Part shown: positions 15,859-24,758 of the stretch, in pieces | Numbering within the stretch: position 1 is the stretch's first letter | Layout of the letters: each line of letters begins with the position of its first letter | Origin: Ovoidimarina sediminis | GTDB lineage: Bacteria > Pseudomonadota > Alphaproteobacteria > Rhodobacterales > Rhodobacteraceae | Direction of reading: 5' to 3' | Assembly: GCF_032586175.1 (NCBI RefSeq) | Contig: NZ_JAWHTE010000012.1 | Span: forward strand, 1-64,000 | Length of the DNA: 64,000 nt | Notes under the pieces: generated by a model | The model's database searches: none | What the model saw: only the letters and a program-made list of their open reading frames with translations | Told to the model about the DNA's origin: nothing | Translations under genes and position numbers: made by a program

Positions 15859-16839
15859 ATGCTCGCCTATGTCATCCGCCGCGTGCTTCAGTCGCTCCTC
15901 GTCCTTCTGGTCGTGGGCCTTGTCGCCTTCTCGATGTTCCGTTTCGTCGGCGATCCGATCGACAACATGCTTGGGCAGGAACGCACCCAGGAAGACATCG
16001 AACGCCTGCGCGCCCAACTCGGCCTCGATCAGCCGTTCCCGGTGCAATACCTGCGCTTCCTCGAAGGCGCGGTGCAGGGCAATTTCGGCGTAAGTTACCG
16101 CCAGGGTCGCCCGGTCGCGGAAATCATCGCCGAACGCGCGCCCGCCACCCTCGAACTCGCCGCCGTCTCTGGGTTTCTCGCAATTTCCATCGGCATCGCG
16201 CTGGGCGTCTTCACCGCCATCCGACGCGATGGGATCGCGTCGAACGTTATCATGACCGTGTCACTCATAGGGGTCAGTCTGCCCACGTTCCTCATAGGCA
16301 TATTACTGATCTACATATTCTCTGTTGAGCTCGACCTGCTGCCATCGTTCGGGCGCGGAGATACGGTCGATCTGGGATGGTGGACGACGGGGTTCCTGAC
16401 CGAAAGCGGGCTCAGGGCACTGATACTGCCCGCGATCACGCTGGGCCTCTACCAGATGACGCTGATCATGCGCCTCGTCCGATCCGAGATGCTGGAGGTG
16501 CTTCGGCAGGATTACATCCGCTTCGCCCGCGCCCGTGGCCTGAAGGAACGCGCAGTCAATTTCCGCCACGCCCTCAAGAACACGCTGGTTCCGGTGATCA
16601 CGGTCACCGGCCTGCAACTCGGCTCGATCATCGCCTTCGCGATCATCACCGAAACCGTGTTTCAGTGGCCCGGTGTCGGCCTTCTCTTCATCAACGCGAT
16701 CCAGTTTGTCGATATCCCCGTCATGGCGGCCTACCTGATGCTGATTTCGGTGATGTTCGTGGCGATCAACCTGATCGTCGATCTTCTCTATTTCGCGATC
16801 GACCCGCGGCTTCGGGCCGACCGGGCGGGGGCGCACTGA
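15859..16839 (+). CDS. Peptide ABC transporter permease, DppB type
   Basis: This 326-aa inner-membrane protein has about six transmembrane helices. The N-terminus MLAYVIRRVLQSLLVLLVVGLVAF and the extracellular block QLGLDQPFPVQYLRFL are typical of DppB/OppB, and the cytoplasmic EAA loop (YIRFARARGLKE) contacts the ATPases. The next gene, one base away, encodes DppC. The cognate ATPase genes are at 19608-21550; a binding protein at 215-1801 could complete the system. Confidence 0.95.
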   Translation: MLAYVIRRVLQSLLVLLVVGLVAFSMFRFVGDPIDNMLGQERTQEDIERLRAQLGLDQPFPVQYLRFLEGAVQGNFGVSYRQGRPVAEIIAERAPATLELAAVSGFLAISIGIALGVFTAIRRDGIASNVIMTVSLIGVSLPTFLIGILLIYIFSVELDLLPSFGRGDTVDLGWWTTGFLTESGLRALILPAITLGLYQMTLIMRLVRSEMLEVLRQDYIRFARARGLKERAVNFRHALKNTLVPVITVTGLQLGSIIAFAIITETVFQWPGVGLLFINAIQFVDIPVMAAYLMLISVMFVAINLIVDLLYFAIDPRLRADRAGAH

Positions 16840-16840
16840 C

Positions 16841-17809
16841 ATGACCGACGCCCCAATCGACAGCGCCCGCCGCGCCACCGCCGCCGCCGCGGAGCCCTCG
16901 GCCTGGGCCCGCTTCCGGGCTTCCGATTTCTTCTGGAAGTTCAAGCGCTCCCCCGTCGCCGTCGTCAGCTTTTCGGTAACGGTGATCCTTGTTCTTGCGG
17001 CGGTACTTGCCCCGCTCATCGCGCCTCACAACCCGTTCGACCCGGCCAGCCTGAACCTGATGAACGGGTTCTCGGCCCCGATGCAGCCCAACGCCTTCAC
17101 AGGGGATGTGTTCTGGCTGGGTACCGACGATCAAGGGCGCGACGTGTTTTCGACGATCCTCTACGGTATGCGGATCTCGCTTTTCGTGGGCTTCTCCGCG
17201 GTCCTTTTTGCGATGGTCCTCGGCGTCCTTCTCGGCCTTCTCGCGGGCTATGCGGGCGGCTGGACCGAGACGATCATCATGCGGATCGCCGACGTCCAGC
17301 TTACCTTCCCGGCAATCCTCGTCGCCATGCTGATCTTCGGCATCGCGAAGGGATTCACCCCTGTGGAATACCGCGATCAGATGGCAATCTGGGTGCTGAT
17401 TATCGCCATCGGCTTGTCGGACTGGGTGCAATTCGCCCGGGTCGTGCGCGGCGCGACGCTGGTCGAGAAGAACAAGGAATACGTGCAGGCGGCCAAGCTC
17501 ATCGGCCGGTCGAGCCCGGCGATTATGCTCAAGCACATCCTTCCGAACGTGCTGTCCCCGGTCCTCGTCATCGCCACGATATCGCTCGCGCTTGCGATCA
17601 TCGCAGAGGCCACGCTGTCCTTCCTCGGCGTCGGCGCACCGCCCACCCAGCCCTCGCTCGGTACGCTCATTCGCATCGGGCAGGGATTCCTCTTCTCGGG
17701 GGAGTGGTGGATCCTGTTCTTCCCCGCCGCGACGCTTCTGGCACTGGCCCTTTCGGTGAACCTTCTCGGCGACTGGCTCCGCGACGCACTGAACCCGCGC
17801 CTGAAATAG
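16841..17809 (+). CDS. Peptide ABC transporter permease, DppC type
   Basis: This 322-aa inner-membrane permease has a long cytoplasmic N-terminus (KFKRSPVAVVSFSVTVIL), the periplasmic signature FWLGTDDQGRDVFSTILYGMR near residue 90-105, and the EAA loop YVQAAKLIGRSSPAIMLKHILPN. These features mark the DppC/OppC family. The gene follows dppB by one base and would form its heteromer. The operon then stops: the next downstream genes are a 57-aa protein and two minus-strand genes. Confidence 0.95.
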   Translation: MTDAPIDSARRATAAAAEPSAWARFRASDFFWKFKRSPVAVVSFSVTVILVLAAVLAPLIAPHNPFDPASLNLMNGFSAPMQPNAFTGDVFWLGTDDQGRDVFSTILYGMRISLFVGFSAVLFAMVLGVLLGLLAGYAGGWTETIIMRIADVQLTFPAILVAMLIFGIAKGFTPVEYRDQMAIWVLIIAIGLSDWVQFARVVRGATLVEKNKEYVQAAKLIGRSSPAIMLKHILPNVLSPVLVIATISLALAIIAEATLSFLGVGAPPTQPSLGTLIRIGQGFLFSGEWWILFFPAATLLALALSVNLLGDWLRDALNPRLK

Positions 17810-17821
17810 GCCACTTCGTGA

Positions 17822-17837
17822 ATTGACCGCGGTCAAT
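17822..17837. promoter_or_regulatory. Perfect 16-bp palindrome, unknown operator
   Basis: ATTGACCGCGGTCAAT lies 13 bp after the dppC stop and 62 bp before the 57-aa gene. The half-sites TTGACC/GGTCAA are those of the RutR site at 5415, but the spacer is 2 bp instead of 4, so a different regulator is likely. Confidence 0.5.
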
Positions 17838-17898
17838 GACCGCTGCGGCGGGCCCCGGCAAGACTGGCTTTCCGACACTGATACGGAGGACCCTTGCC

Positions 17899-18072
17899 AT
17901 GGAAACGTCCCAAGTCATGGAATACGCCCGCTCGCTCTATGCCGCCCATGGCGACAAGGCCGAGGCGGAGGCCGCGCAGAAAGCACAGGCAGCGGGCACA
18001 CCCGAAGAAGCCGACACCTGGAAAGCGGTGCGCGCCGCGATCCGGCAACTGCGCGGGCCGAACGCCAGCTGA
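17899..18072 (+). CDS. Small conserved protein, 57 aa
   Basis: This 57-residue soluble, helical, Ala-rich protein (METSQVMEYARSLYAAHGDKAEAEAAQKA) has no signal peptide. The ATG at 17899 is chosen because CGGAGGA lies 8 bases before it; an upstream in-frame ATG gives an unlikely basic extension. The helix followed by a short Pro-Glu linker and a second basic helix (TWKAVRAAIRQLRG) resembles small proteins common in Rhodobacteraceae, but I assign no function. Confidence 0.65.
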   Translation: METSQVMEYARSLYAAHGDKAEAEAAQKAQAAGTPEEADTWKAVRAAIRQLRGPNAS

Positions 18073-18087
18073 CGCGACGCGCGGAGG

Positions 18088-18507
18088 TTACTCGCCCCGC
18101 GCCACTTCGCTTCGGAGGATCGCGTCCGCCTCACACTCCGCGAAGGCATATGCGGCCTCGGCATGGTCCCGTGCGTCGCGCGCCGCCGCAATCGCCGCAT
18201 TGGCGCGCCGGTTCGCCGTATTGGCATGGCGGTCGGCGGCCAGAACGTAGGCCTGAAGCGCATCGGAATAGGCCGCGACGTCCCGCGCATACGCAGCGAT
18301 GACATCGCGCGGACAGTTCTCCTGTTCGGGCGATGACAGTCCCGCAAGACAATCGGGCAGAACGGGCCGCAGCGCAGGGTCAGGCGGTGCGGGCGCGGTC
18401 AGAGGTTCGGGCCCGACAATATCCAGAGGAACAGGCGCCACGCAGTCCTGCGCAAGCGCGCTCTGCGGCAGAAGCACCGCCAATGTCATGAGCAAGGCCC
18501 GCCTCAC
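18088..18507 (-). CDS. Secreted Ala-rich hypothetical protein
   Basis: From GTG 18507 the product is 139 aa and begins VRRALLMTLAVLLPQSALAQ, a typical signal peptide. The mature part has a Pro-rich stretch (PLTAPAPPDPALRPVLP), three or four Cys (DCVAPV, LPDCLAGL, ENCPRDV) and a C-terminal Ala/Arg-rich helix (NTANRRANAAIAAARDARDHAEAAYAF) that may form a coiled coil, ending with one more Cys. A longer frame from 18567 has a non-signal N-terminus. The start is uncertain. No family recognised. Confidence 0.6.
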   Translation of the reverse strand: MRRALLMTLAVLLPQSALAQDCVAPVPLDIVGPEPLTAPAPPDPALRPVLPDCLAGLSSPEQENCPRDVIAAYARDVAAYSDALQAYVLAADRHANTANRRANAAIAAARDARDHAEAAYAFAECEADAILRSEVARGE

Positions 18508-18606
18508 GTCCCATTGCCCCCATACCCAAGCGTAGGGAGCGTACTGCAAGACCCGGTGGCCTTGCAATTGCTGGAAAATTCGCCGATCCGGGCGGAAGGC
18601 CTAAAC

Positions 18607-19398
18607 CTATGACGTGCCCTGCGTCTCGATATGCAGGCGGTCGAGCTCATGCCAACGCGCCACCGTCTCAGGCGCGAAATTCGCCGTGGCCGGCACATCC
18701 CGCATGAAATGCCCGTAGCGATCCTCGCCCCGGACAAGCATCACGGAATCGCGGTCATGTTTCGTCTGTCGCACATGGGGCGCGATGTACTGAACGTTAA
18801 GCCCGATCCGCCTGTCATCTGACCGGTTCGGCATCGACGCGTGCAACACCCATCCATGGTGAAACGACGCCTCTCCGGGTGCGAGCGGGCAGATCACCGA
18901 GTGGCCCTCGTCCACCCCGTGCACCGTCTGGCTTTGAAACAGCACGTTGTCGGCATCCTCTCCCGTTTCATGCTCCAATCGGCCGGCCAGATGACTGCCG
19001 GGCACCATCCGCATGCAGCCCGACACCTCCGTCGCCGGCGACAGGGCAAGCCACATCGACACCTGTGCGTCATCCGATAGGCCCCAATAGGTCAGATCTT
19101 GATGCCAGCTGACATGGCTCGCCGTGTGCGGTTCCTTGATGATGTAGGTGACATCGTAAAGCAGGATGTCCGGGCCGATCAGCGCCTCCACGACATCTAG
19201 GACGCGGGGATGCGTTGCAAGCGCCAGCGGAGAGGTCATCACCGTGTGAAGCTTCGCCTTGTAATGAAGTGGTCCCTGTTCGGCCTCCGCCTTTTCCAAT
19301 GCCCTGCGATGGGTTGCCGCCTCGGCCCCGGTCAAGACCGGAATGCCCGATATGTAGCCGTCCAGCCGGTATCGCGCGGCCAGCCCGTCCAGATCCAT
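18607..19398 (-). CDS. Phytanoyl-CoA dioxygenase (PhyH) family protein
   Basis: This 263-aa Fe(II)/2-oxoglutarate-dependent oxygenase fold has metal ligands in SWHQDLTYWG (HxD, about residues 97-99) and the distal His in FHHGWVLHASMPN, with the 2-oxoglutarate Arg expected in DDRRIGLNVQY. Family members hydroxylate varied substrates such as fatty acyl chains or ectoine; the substrate here is unknown. It lies between the two halves of the peptide ABC transporter but on the opposite strand. Confidence 0.88.
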   Translation of the reverse strand: MDLDGLAARYRLDGYISGIPVLTGAEAATHRRALEKAEAEQGPLHYKAKLHTVMTSPLALATHPRVLDVVEALIGPDILLYDVTYIIKEPHTASHVSWHQDLTYWGLSDDAQVSMWLALSPATEVSGCMRMVPGSHLAGRLEHETGEDADNVLFQSQTVHGVDEGHSVICPLAPGEASFHHGWVLHASMPNRSDDRRIGLNVQYIAPHVRQTKHDRDSVMLVRGEDRYGHFMRDVPATANFAPETVARWHELDRLHIETQGTS

Positions 19399-19607
19399 GA
19401 TGCGCCTTCCTTCGCCCGAACTCCGCTTGCAAGTTTCGCGCCGTCCGGGATTGTCCGTCTAGGGCCTACCGCGACAATGTCATGGCGCAATCGGCCTCCG
19501 GCGGCCTGCAATGCTCCCTCCAAGGGTGACCCACGGATGGTCAGAACCGCTTGCCCTCGCCCTCCCGACTATCCAATAACGGGAAAACGCCTGAAACGAG
19601 GGGTCCC

Positions 19608-20588
19608 TTGAGCGATACCGTCCTGTCCGTCCGCGATCTCGTCGTCGAGATCCCCACGCGCCACGCCGTCCTGCGTCCCGTCGATAAGGTGTCATATGAC
19701 ATCCGCAAGGGAGAGATCCTGGGTGTCGTGGGTGAATCCGGCGCGGGCAAGTCGATGACCGGAAACGCAGTCATCGGCCTTCTCGACCGGCCGGCCCGGA
19801 TCACCGGCGGCGAGATACACCTCAATGGCCAGCGGATCGACAACCTGTCGACCAGCCAGATGCGCCGCGTACGCGGCAAAGAGATCGGGATGGTCTTTCA
19901 GGATCCGCTCACCTCGCTCAACCCCCTCATTCCGATCGGCGATCAGCTATCGGAAACGATGCTCGAACACCTCGACATCACCCGCACCGAGGCCCGGGAA
20001 CGCGCAGTCGCCGCGTTGGAAGAGGTTGGCATCCCCGCCGCGCGCGAACGGATCGACAGCTACCCGCACGAGTTTTCCGGTGGGATGCGGCAGCGCGTGG
20101 TCATCGCGCTCGCGCTTTGCGCCGAACCTTCGCTCGTGATCGCCGACGAACCCACGACCGCCCTCGACGTCTCGGTGCAGGCGCAGATCATCGCACTTCT
20201 GAAAAGGCTTTGCCGCGAACGCGGCACGGCGGTGATGCTGGTGACGCACGACATGGGTGTGATCGCCGAAGCTGCCGACCGCGTGGCGGTGATGTATGCC
20301 GGCCGCCTGGCAGAGCTTGGCCCTGTGCGGCAGGTTCTGACCGCGCCGCGCCATCCCTATACCGACGGTCTGATGGGCTCGACGCCGCTCGCCTCGAAGG
20401 GCCAGGCCCGGCTGCGCCAGATCCCCGGCGCCATGCCCCGGCTCGGAAGCCTGCCGCCCGGCTGCGCTTTCCACCCGCGCTGCCCCAAGGTGCAGGACAA
20501 ATGCCGGGAAGATCCCGGCCCGACGCTCGACACCTGCGACGGCCGCGCCGCCTGCTGGTTCCCGATCCTGACGGAGGCCACGGCATGA
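19608..20588 (+). CDS. Peptide ABC transporter ATP-binding protein, DppD type
   Basis: This 326-aa ATPase has Walker A GESGAGKS, the signature FSGGMRQRV, Walker B LVIADEPTTALD and the oligopeptide-family C-terminal Cys cluster (GCAFHPRCPKVQDKC) thought to bind an Fe-S centre. Start: TTG 19608 with GAGGGG four bases upstream is preferred over TTG 19551, whose extra residues are not family-like; no ATG fits. It overlaps the dppF-like gene by four bases (ATGA). Confidence 0.94.
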   Translation: MSDTVLSVRDLVVEIPTRHAVLRPVDKVSYDIRKGEILGVVGESGAGKSMTGNAVIGLLDRPARITGGEIHLNGQRIDNLSTSQMRRVRGKEIGMVFQDPLTSLNPLIPIGDQLSETMLEHLDITRTEARERAVAALEEVGIPAARERIDSYPHEFSGGMRQRVVIALALCAEPSLVIADEPTTALDVSVQAQIIALLKRLCRERGTAVMLVTHDMGVIAEAADRVAVMYAGRLAELGPVRQVLTAPRHPYTDGLMGSTPLASKGQARLRQIPGAMPRLGSLPPGCAFHPRCPKVQDKCREDPGPTLDTCDGRAACWFPILTEATA

Positions 20589-21550
20589 ACGCCCTCGTCC
20601 GTGTCACCGGCCTCACCCGCATCTTCGACGTCTCGAAGCCGTTCCTGAACCGCGTGATCGAACGGCTGCCCAAGGCGCTTCTCACCGCCGTCTCCGATGT
20701 CTCCTTCGAGATCCCGGAACGCCAGGTCTATGCCCTCGTCGGCGAAAGTGGTTCCGGCAAGTCCACCATAGGAAAGATGGTCGTGGGTCTTCTTCGGCCA
20801 TCGGACGGCGTCGTCGAGATCGAGGGTGTCGACCTCGCCTCCGAAACCGATCCGGCGAAGATCGAAAAGGTGCGCTCCGACATCCAGATGATCTTTCAGG
20901 ATCCCTTCGCATCGCTGAACCCGCGCTGGAAGGTGCGCGATATCATCGCCGAACCGGTCGCGGCACGCGGCGGCGACACCAAGGGGCTGGCCGAGAAACT
21001 TCTCGAACAGGTGGGGCTTTCGGCGGAGGATGCGGGCAAGTTCCCGCACGAATTCTCCGGCGGGCAGAGACAGCGGATCTGTATCGCCCGCGCACTCGCC
21101 TCCGAACCCCGGCTTATCGTCTGCGATGAACCCACCTCGGCGCTCGATGTCTCGGTTCAGGCACAGGTACTGAATCTGATGTCGGATCTGAAAGACGAAT
21201 TCGGTCTCACATATCTCTTCATCAGTCACGACCTCACCGTGGTACAGCACATGGCCGACACGATCGGCGTGCTCTATCTCGGGCGCCTGGTGGAAGAGGC
21301 CGCACCAGATGATCTTTTCGACGACCCCAAGCACCCTTACAGCCAGATGCTCCTGGCCGCGGCCCCGAAGATGGATGGGTTCGGGCGCGAGGTCGATCCG
21401 CCCAAGGGCGAGATTCCCGATCCGATCAACCCGCCACCGGGCTGCGCCTTCCACCCGCGTTGCCCGATCGCCGTGGATCGCTGCAAGCGCGAACGCCCTG
21501 AACTGCGTAAGCTGCGCGGGGCGCGGGTGGCCTGCCATCGCGCCGAATAG
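20585..21550 (+). CDS. Peptide ABC transporter ATP-binding protein, DppF type
   Basis: This 321-aa ATPase has Walker A GESGSGKS, signature FSGGQRQRI, Walker B LIVCDEPTSALD and the C-terminal GCAFHPRCPIAVDRC cluster. It pairs with the preceding DppD-type subunit to power the DppBC permease. The start ATG overlaps the upstream stop. About 50-220 bp downstream are two hairpins that could end the transcript. Confidence 0.95.
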   Translation: MNALVRVTGLTRIFDVSKPFLNRVIERLPKALLTAVSDVSFEIPERQVYALVGESGSGKSTIGKMVVGLLRPSDGVVEIEGVDLASETDPAKIEKVRSDIQMIFQDPFASLNPRWKVRDIIAEPVAARGGDTKGLAEKLLEQVGLSAEDAGKFPHEFSGGQRQRICIARALASEPRLIVCDEPTSALDVSVQAQVLNLMSDLKDEFGLTYLFISHDLTVVQHMADTIGVLYLGRLVEEAAPDDLFDDPKHPYSQMLLAAAPKMDGFGREVDPPKGEIPDPINPPPGCAFHPRCPIAVDRCKRERPELRKLRGARVACHRAE

Positions 21551-21601
21551 CTCGCCCCACCGTCATAAATCGGAATCCTTCCCAGGCTAACCTGCGTATC
21601 A

Positions 21602-21772
21602 GGGCCGCTCACCTGTCCCGCAGCGGCCCCGACAGATGCGACCGGGCTTTACCATTGTCCCCGTATGGTGGGGCGTCGTGCATCCGACGTGCCCCGTCCG
21701 CGCACCTGTCTGGTGGTACATGTGCCAAGATCAGTACCCCGAATCCCCCGGCGGCCCGCCGGGGGACTTTCG
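21602..21772 (+). terminator. Two hairpins downstream of the dppDF-like genes
   Basis: GGGCCGCT 21602-21609 pairs with 21622-21629. A longer GC stem (21744-21751 with 21759-21766) is followed by CTTTCGAT and is the better terminator candidate. The 288 bp between dppF and the VOC gene otherwise hold no gene I can support. Confidence 0.45.
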
Positions 21773-21838
21773 ATCCGGCAAGGCGCATGTGCGCCGGCAG
21801 GCCTTTCACGTGGTGTTCCGACCGCCCATAGTCTTCCG

Positions 21839-22321
21839 ATGACCTACAGAACCGATCCCCGTACCGCCGTCGGGCACATCCACCTTCGCGTCTCGGATAT
21901 CGACCGGGCCATCACCTTCTATTCCGAGGTCATGGGATTCGAGCTTCAGCAGCGCTACGGCGCAGGGGCCGCCTTCCTCTCGGCGGGCGGCTATCACCAC
22001 CACATCGGCCTGAACACCTGGGACAGCAAGGGCGGCAGCGCCCCGCCCCCGGGCCATACCGGCCTCTATCACGCGGCCTTCCTCTACCCCGACCGCGCCG
22101 CCCTGGCGCGAGCCCTCAAAGCGGTGATCGAAGCGGGCGTCCCAATCGATGGTGCCGCCGATCACGGGGTCAGCGAAGCGGTCTATTCTCGTGATCCCGA
22201 CGGAAACGGAATCGAAATCTACCGCGACCGGCCCGAAGCCGAATGGCCCCGCGACGCGACCGGGGCGCTTCGCATGGTCAACGATCCGCTCGATTTGAAG
22301 GCCCTGCTCGAAGAGGCCTGA
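21839..22321 (+). CDS. VOC family protein, catechol-dioxygenase-like
   Basis: This 160-aa VOC-fold protein has first-module residues GHIHLRVSDIDRAITFYSEVMGFE and second-module GLYHAAFLYPDRAALARAL, with metal-ligand positions at the first His, the second-module His and Glu in DGNGIEIYRDRP. The pattern resembles the CatE group of catechol 2,3-dioxygenase-like proteins. The longer upstream frame is not protein-like; no strong ribosome site precedes ATG 21839. Substrate unknown. Confidence 0.85.
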   Translation: MTYRTDPRTAVGHIHLRVSDIDRAITFYSEVMGFELQQRYGAGAAFLSAGGYHHHIGLNTWDSKGGSAPPPGHTGLYHAAFLYPDRAALARALKAVIEAGVPIDGAADHGVSEAVYSRDPDGNGIEIYRDRPEAEWPRDATGALRMVNDPLDLKALLEEA

Positions 22322-22387
22322 CACCCGGTCTGGACAGCCCGCTCCCCGCCCCCTACGGTCCGCCCGTCAGGGAGCGAGGCAGACAGA

Positions 22388-23260
22388 ATGGCCGTCGGCA
22401 CAGGCATCCGCACATATTTCGAAGGCCGCTGGCATGACGGCGACGTGCCGATCATGCGGGCGGCCGATCACGGCTCTTGGCTCGGCACCACCGTCTTCGA
22501 CGGCGCGCGCTATTTCGACGGCGTAGCCCCGGATCTTCGCGCCCATTGTGCACGGGTCAATGCCTCGGCCACGGCCCTCATGATCACGCCGACGGTGACG
22601 GTGGACGAGATGGTTGCCATCGCCCGGGAGGGGCTCAAGCTCTACCCGAAAGACGCCGCCGTCTACATCCGGCCCATGTACTGGGCGATCGACGGCGATC
22701 TGACGGCCATCGTGCCCGACGATGGCAAGACCGGCTTCGCGCTTTGCCTCGAAGAGATCCCGCTTGCCGATCCGGGCGCGACGGTGCGCCTCGGCACCAC
22801 CCGCTTCCGCCGCCCGATCCTTGAAAGCGCCGTGGTCAACGCGAAGGCGGGCTGCCTCTATCCCAACAACGCACGAATGCTCATCGAAGTGCGCGCCAAG
22901 GGGTTCCAGAACGCCCTGGTCGCCGACGCCATGGGCAACGTCGCCGAAAGCGCCACGGCGAATGTCTTCATGGTCCGCGACGGCGAAATCCTGACGCCCA
23001 TTGCCAACGGCACCTTCCTTGCCGGAATCACCCGCGCCCGTCACATGACGAACTTCGCGGCAGTCGGCACTCCCGTGCGCGAAGCGATCCTGACCTTCGA
23101 CGATTTCCGCGAAGCCGACGAAGTCTTCCTTTCGGGCAACATGAACAAGGTGACGCCGGTGACCGAGTTCGATGGCACGCAGTACCAGGCCGGGCCCGTC
23201 GCACGCAGAGCGCGCGAAATGTACTGGGACTGGGCGCTGTCGGAAAAGGGCCTGTCTTGA
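22388..23260 (+). CDS. Class IV aminotransferase, branched-chain type
   Basis: This 290-aa PLP enzyme is most like branched-chain amino acid aminotransferase (IlvE). Seen: the N-terminal FEGRWHDGDVPIMRAADHG, FDGARYFDG, IRPMYWAIDGD, the PLP-Lys region VVNAKAGCLYPNN and the phosphate-binding GNVAESATANVFMVRDG. D-amino acid transaminase and 4-amino-4-deoxychorismate lyase share the fold, so the branched-chain role is likely but not certain. GGGAGCGAGG precedes the start. The stop overlaps the start of the next gene (TGATG). Confidence 0.88.
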   Translation: MAVGTGIRTYFEGRWHDGDVPIMRAADHGSWLGTTVFDGARYFDGVAPDLRAHCARVNASATALMITPTVTVDEMVAIAREGLKLYPKDAAVYIRPMYWAIDGDLTAIVPDDGKTGFALCLEEIPLADPGATVRLGTTRFRRPILESAVVNAKAGCLYPNNARMLIEVRAKGFQNALVADAMGNVAESATANVFMVRDGEILTPIANGTFLAGITRARHMTNFAAVGTPVREAILTFDDFREADEVFLSGNMNKVTPVTEFDGTQYQAGPVARRAREMYWDWALSEKGLS

Positions 23261-24222
23261 TGGATCGCGAAAACTTCCTGTACCTCTCGGACGCAGCCCT
23301 CGAAGGGCTCGAGATTTCACCAGTCACCGTCGCCGACACGATTGAAACCGCCCTTCGCGAAAAGGCAGCGGGGCGCCTGAGAACCGCGCCCAAATCCGTC
23401 ATTCTGCCCGGCGACGGTCGCTACATGATGTCGACCCTCGCAGTCGGAGAAGCCCCGGCCTTCACGATCCTGAAGGCCGTCTCCGTCTGCCCCGACAATC
23501 CCGGCCTCGATCTGCCGGCGATCAACGGATCTATCCTCGTCTTCGATGCGGCGACCGGGCTTCTCGCGGCGCTTCTCGATGCGAACTGGGTGACGGCGGT
23601 GCGCACCGCCGCCCTTTCCGCCGTCGCCGCCCGCCGCCTGGCCGATCCGAACGCGCGCTCCATCGCCTTCATCGGCACCGGTGTTCAGGCCCGCAGCCAC
23701 CTTGCCGCCTTCATGGCGGAATACCCGATCGCCGAGATCCGCGCTGTCGGCCGAGGGCAGAAAAACCTCGATGCTCTCTGCGATCTCGCCCGCTCGAAAG
23801 GCCTCGAGGCCACTGCTTCGGCAAGACCGGAAGAGGCGATGCGCGACGCCGACATCATCGTTACCTCCGTCACGCTCGACTATACGATCGAACCGTTTCT
23901 CGACGCCCGCTGGCTGAAACCCGGCGCCTTTGCCGCCATTACGGATCTCGGCATCCCGTGGCTTAAAGAGGGTCTTTCCGCCTTCAACCGGATCGCCATC
24001 GACGACAGTGAACAGGAGGCGGCAAGCCAGATCCCCCTTGTTCCGGCAGAGCTTGTCTCGGGTGATCTCACCGACCTCGTCACCGGCAAGGTCCCGGACC
24101 GCGACCCGTCGCGCCCCGCGGCTTTCGCCTTCCGCGGCATCGCGCTCGGCGATTTCGCGGCGGCGGCGCTTGCCGTCGAAACCGCGACCGAGCGCGGCGC
24201 GGGCCTCAGGATAGCCCGCTGA
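23260..24222 (+). CDS. Ornithine cyclodeaminase / mu-crystallin family protein
   Basis: This 320-aa NAD(P)-binding enzyme carries the family signatures PKSVILPGDGRYMMSTLAV, LLDANWVTAVRTAALSAVAARRLA and the Rossmann motif AFIGTGVQARSHLAAF. The family includes ornithine cyclodeaminase, alanine dehydrogenase and ketimine reductases, and the sequence does not separate these. ATG 23260 overlaps the aminotransferase stop, so the two are co-translated; an aminotransferase with a ketimine reductase or cyclodeaminase suggests a small amino-acid route (inference). Confidence 0.86.
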   Translation: MDRENFLYLSDAALEGLEISPVTVADTIETALREKAAGRLRTAPKSVILPGDGRYMMSTLAVGEAPAFTILKAVSVCPDNPGLDLPAINGSILVFDAATGLLAALLDANWVTAVRTAALSAVAARRLADPNARSIAFIGTGVQARSHLAAFMAEYPIAEIRAVGRGQKNLDALCDLARSKGLEATASARPEEAMRDADIIVTSVTLDYTIEPFLDARWLKPGAFAAITDLGIPWLKEGLSAFNRIAIDDSEQEAASQIPLVPAELVSGDLTDLVTGKVPDRDPSRPAAFAFRGIALGDFAAAALAVETATERGAGLRIAR

Positions 24223-24287
24223 TCGCGGCCATGGACAGGGCCCGGCGCTAAGGGCATGATCCGCCTCAGACCACCCGGGAGGGTAAG

Positions 24288-24743
24288 ATGCGCAAGTTTC
24301 TCGTTGTCCTCGATGACAGCCGCGAATGCCTGAATGCCATGCGCTTCGCCGCCATGCGCGCCGCGAAGACGGGCGGCGGCGTTCAGGTTCTCTCGATCAT
24401 TCCGCCCGACGAATTCAATCACTGGATCGGGGTGGGCGACATCATGCGCGAAGAGGCGCGTGAAAGGATCCACGCCCATTTCGACGTCTTCGCCAAGTGG
24501 ATGCGCGACCGCCAGAACGTCGACCCCGAGCTTGTGATACGGGAAGGCGAGGCGGTGCCCGAAATCCTCGCCCAGATCCGGGAAGATCAGGAAATCGGCG
24601 TGCTCGTGCTTGGCGCAGGCATCGACAAGAAGGGGCCGGGCCCCCTCGTCTCTGCCCTTGCCCGCAGCTCGGGCACGCTTCCGGTGCCGATCACAATCGT
24701 GCCGGGTGAGCTTTCGAAGGAACGGCTCGAAGCGGTGACCTGA
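24288..24743 (+). CDS. Universal stress protein, UspA family
   Basis: This 151-aa cytosolic protein has the Usp fold: strand 1 with the ribose/adenine-contact Asp (KFLVVLDDSRECLNAMRFA), VLSIIPPDEF, and a late LVLGAGIDKKGPGPLVSALARSSGTLPVPITIVPG segment that corresponds to the ATP-binding loop, here altered from the usual GxxGxxxxxxGS pattern. It may therefore be a non-ATP-binding member. GGGAGGGTAAG precedes the start. It stands alone before the nfu promoter. Confidence 0.9.
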   Translation: MRKFLVVLDDSRECLNAMRFAAMRAAKTGGGVQVLSIIPPDEFNHWIGVGDIMREEARERIHAHFDVFAKWMRDRQNVDPELVIREGEAVPEILAQIREDQEIGVLVLGAGIDKKGPGPLVSALARSSGTLPVPITIVPGELSKERLEAVT

Positions 24744-24758
24744 GGCCAGCCGGAGGGC

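Noticed and set aside
19551..19607. Upstream TTG start for the DppD-type ATPase
   Set aside because: The extra 19 residues (MPSPSRLSNNGKTPETRGP) are not family-like and lack a ribosome site; TTG 19608 has GAGGGG.
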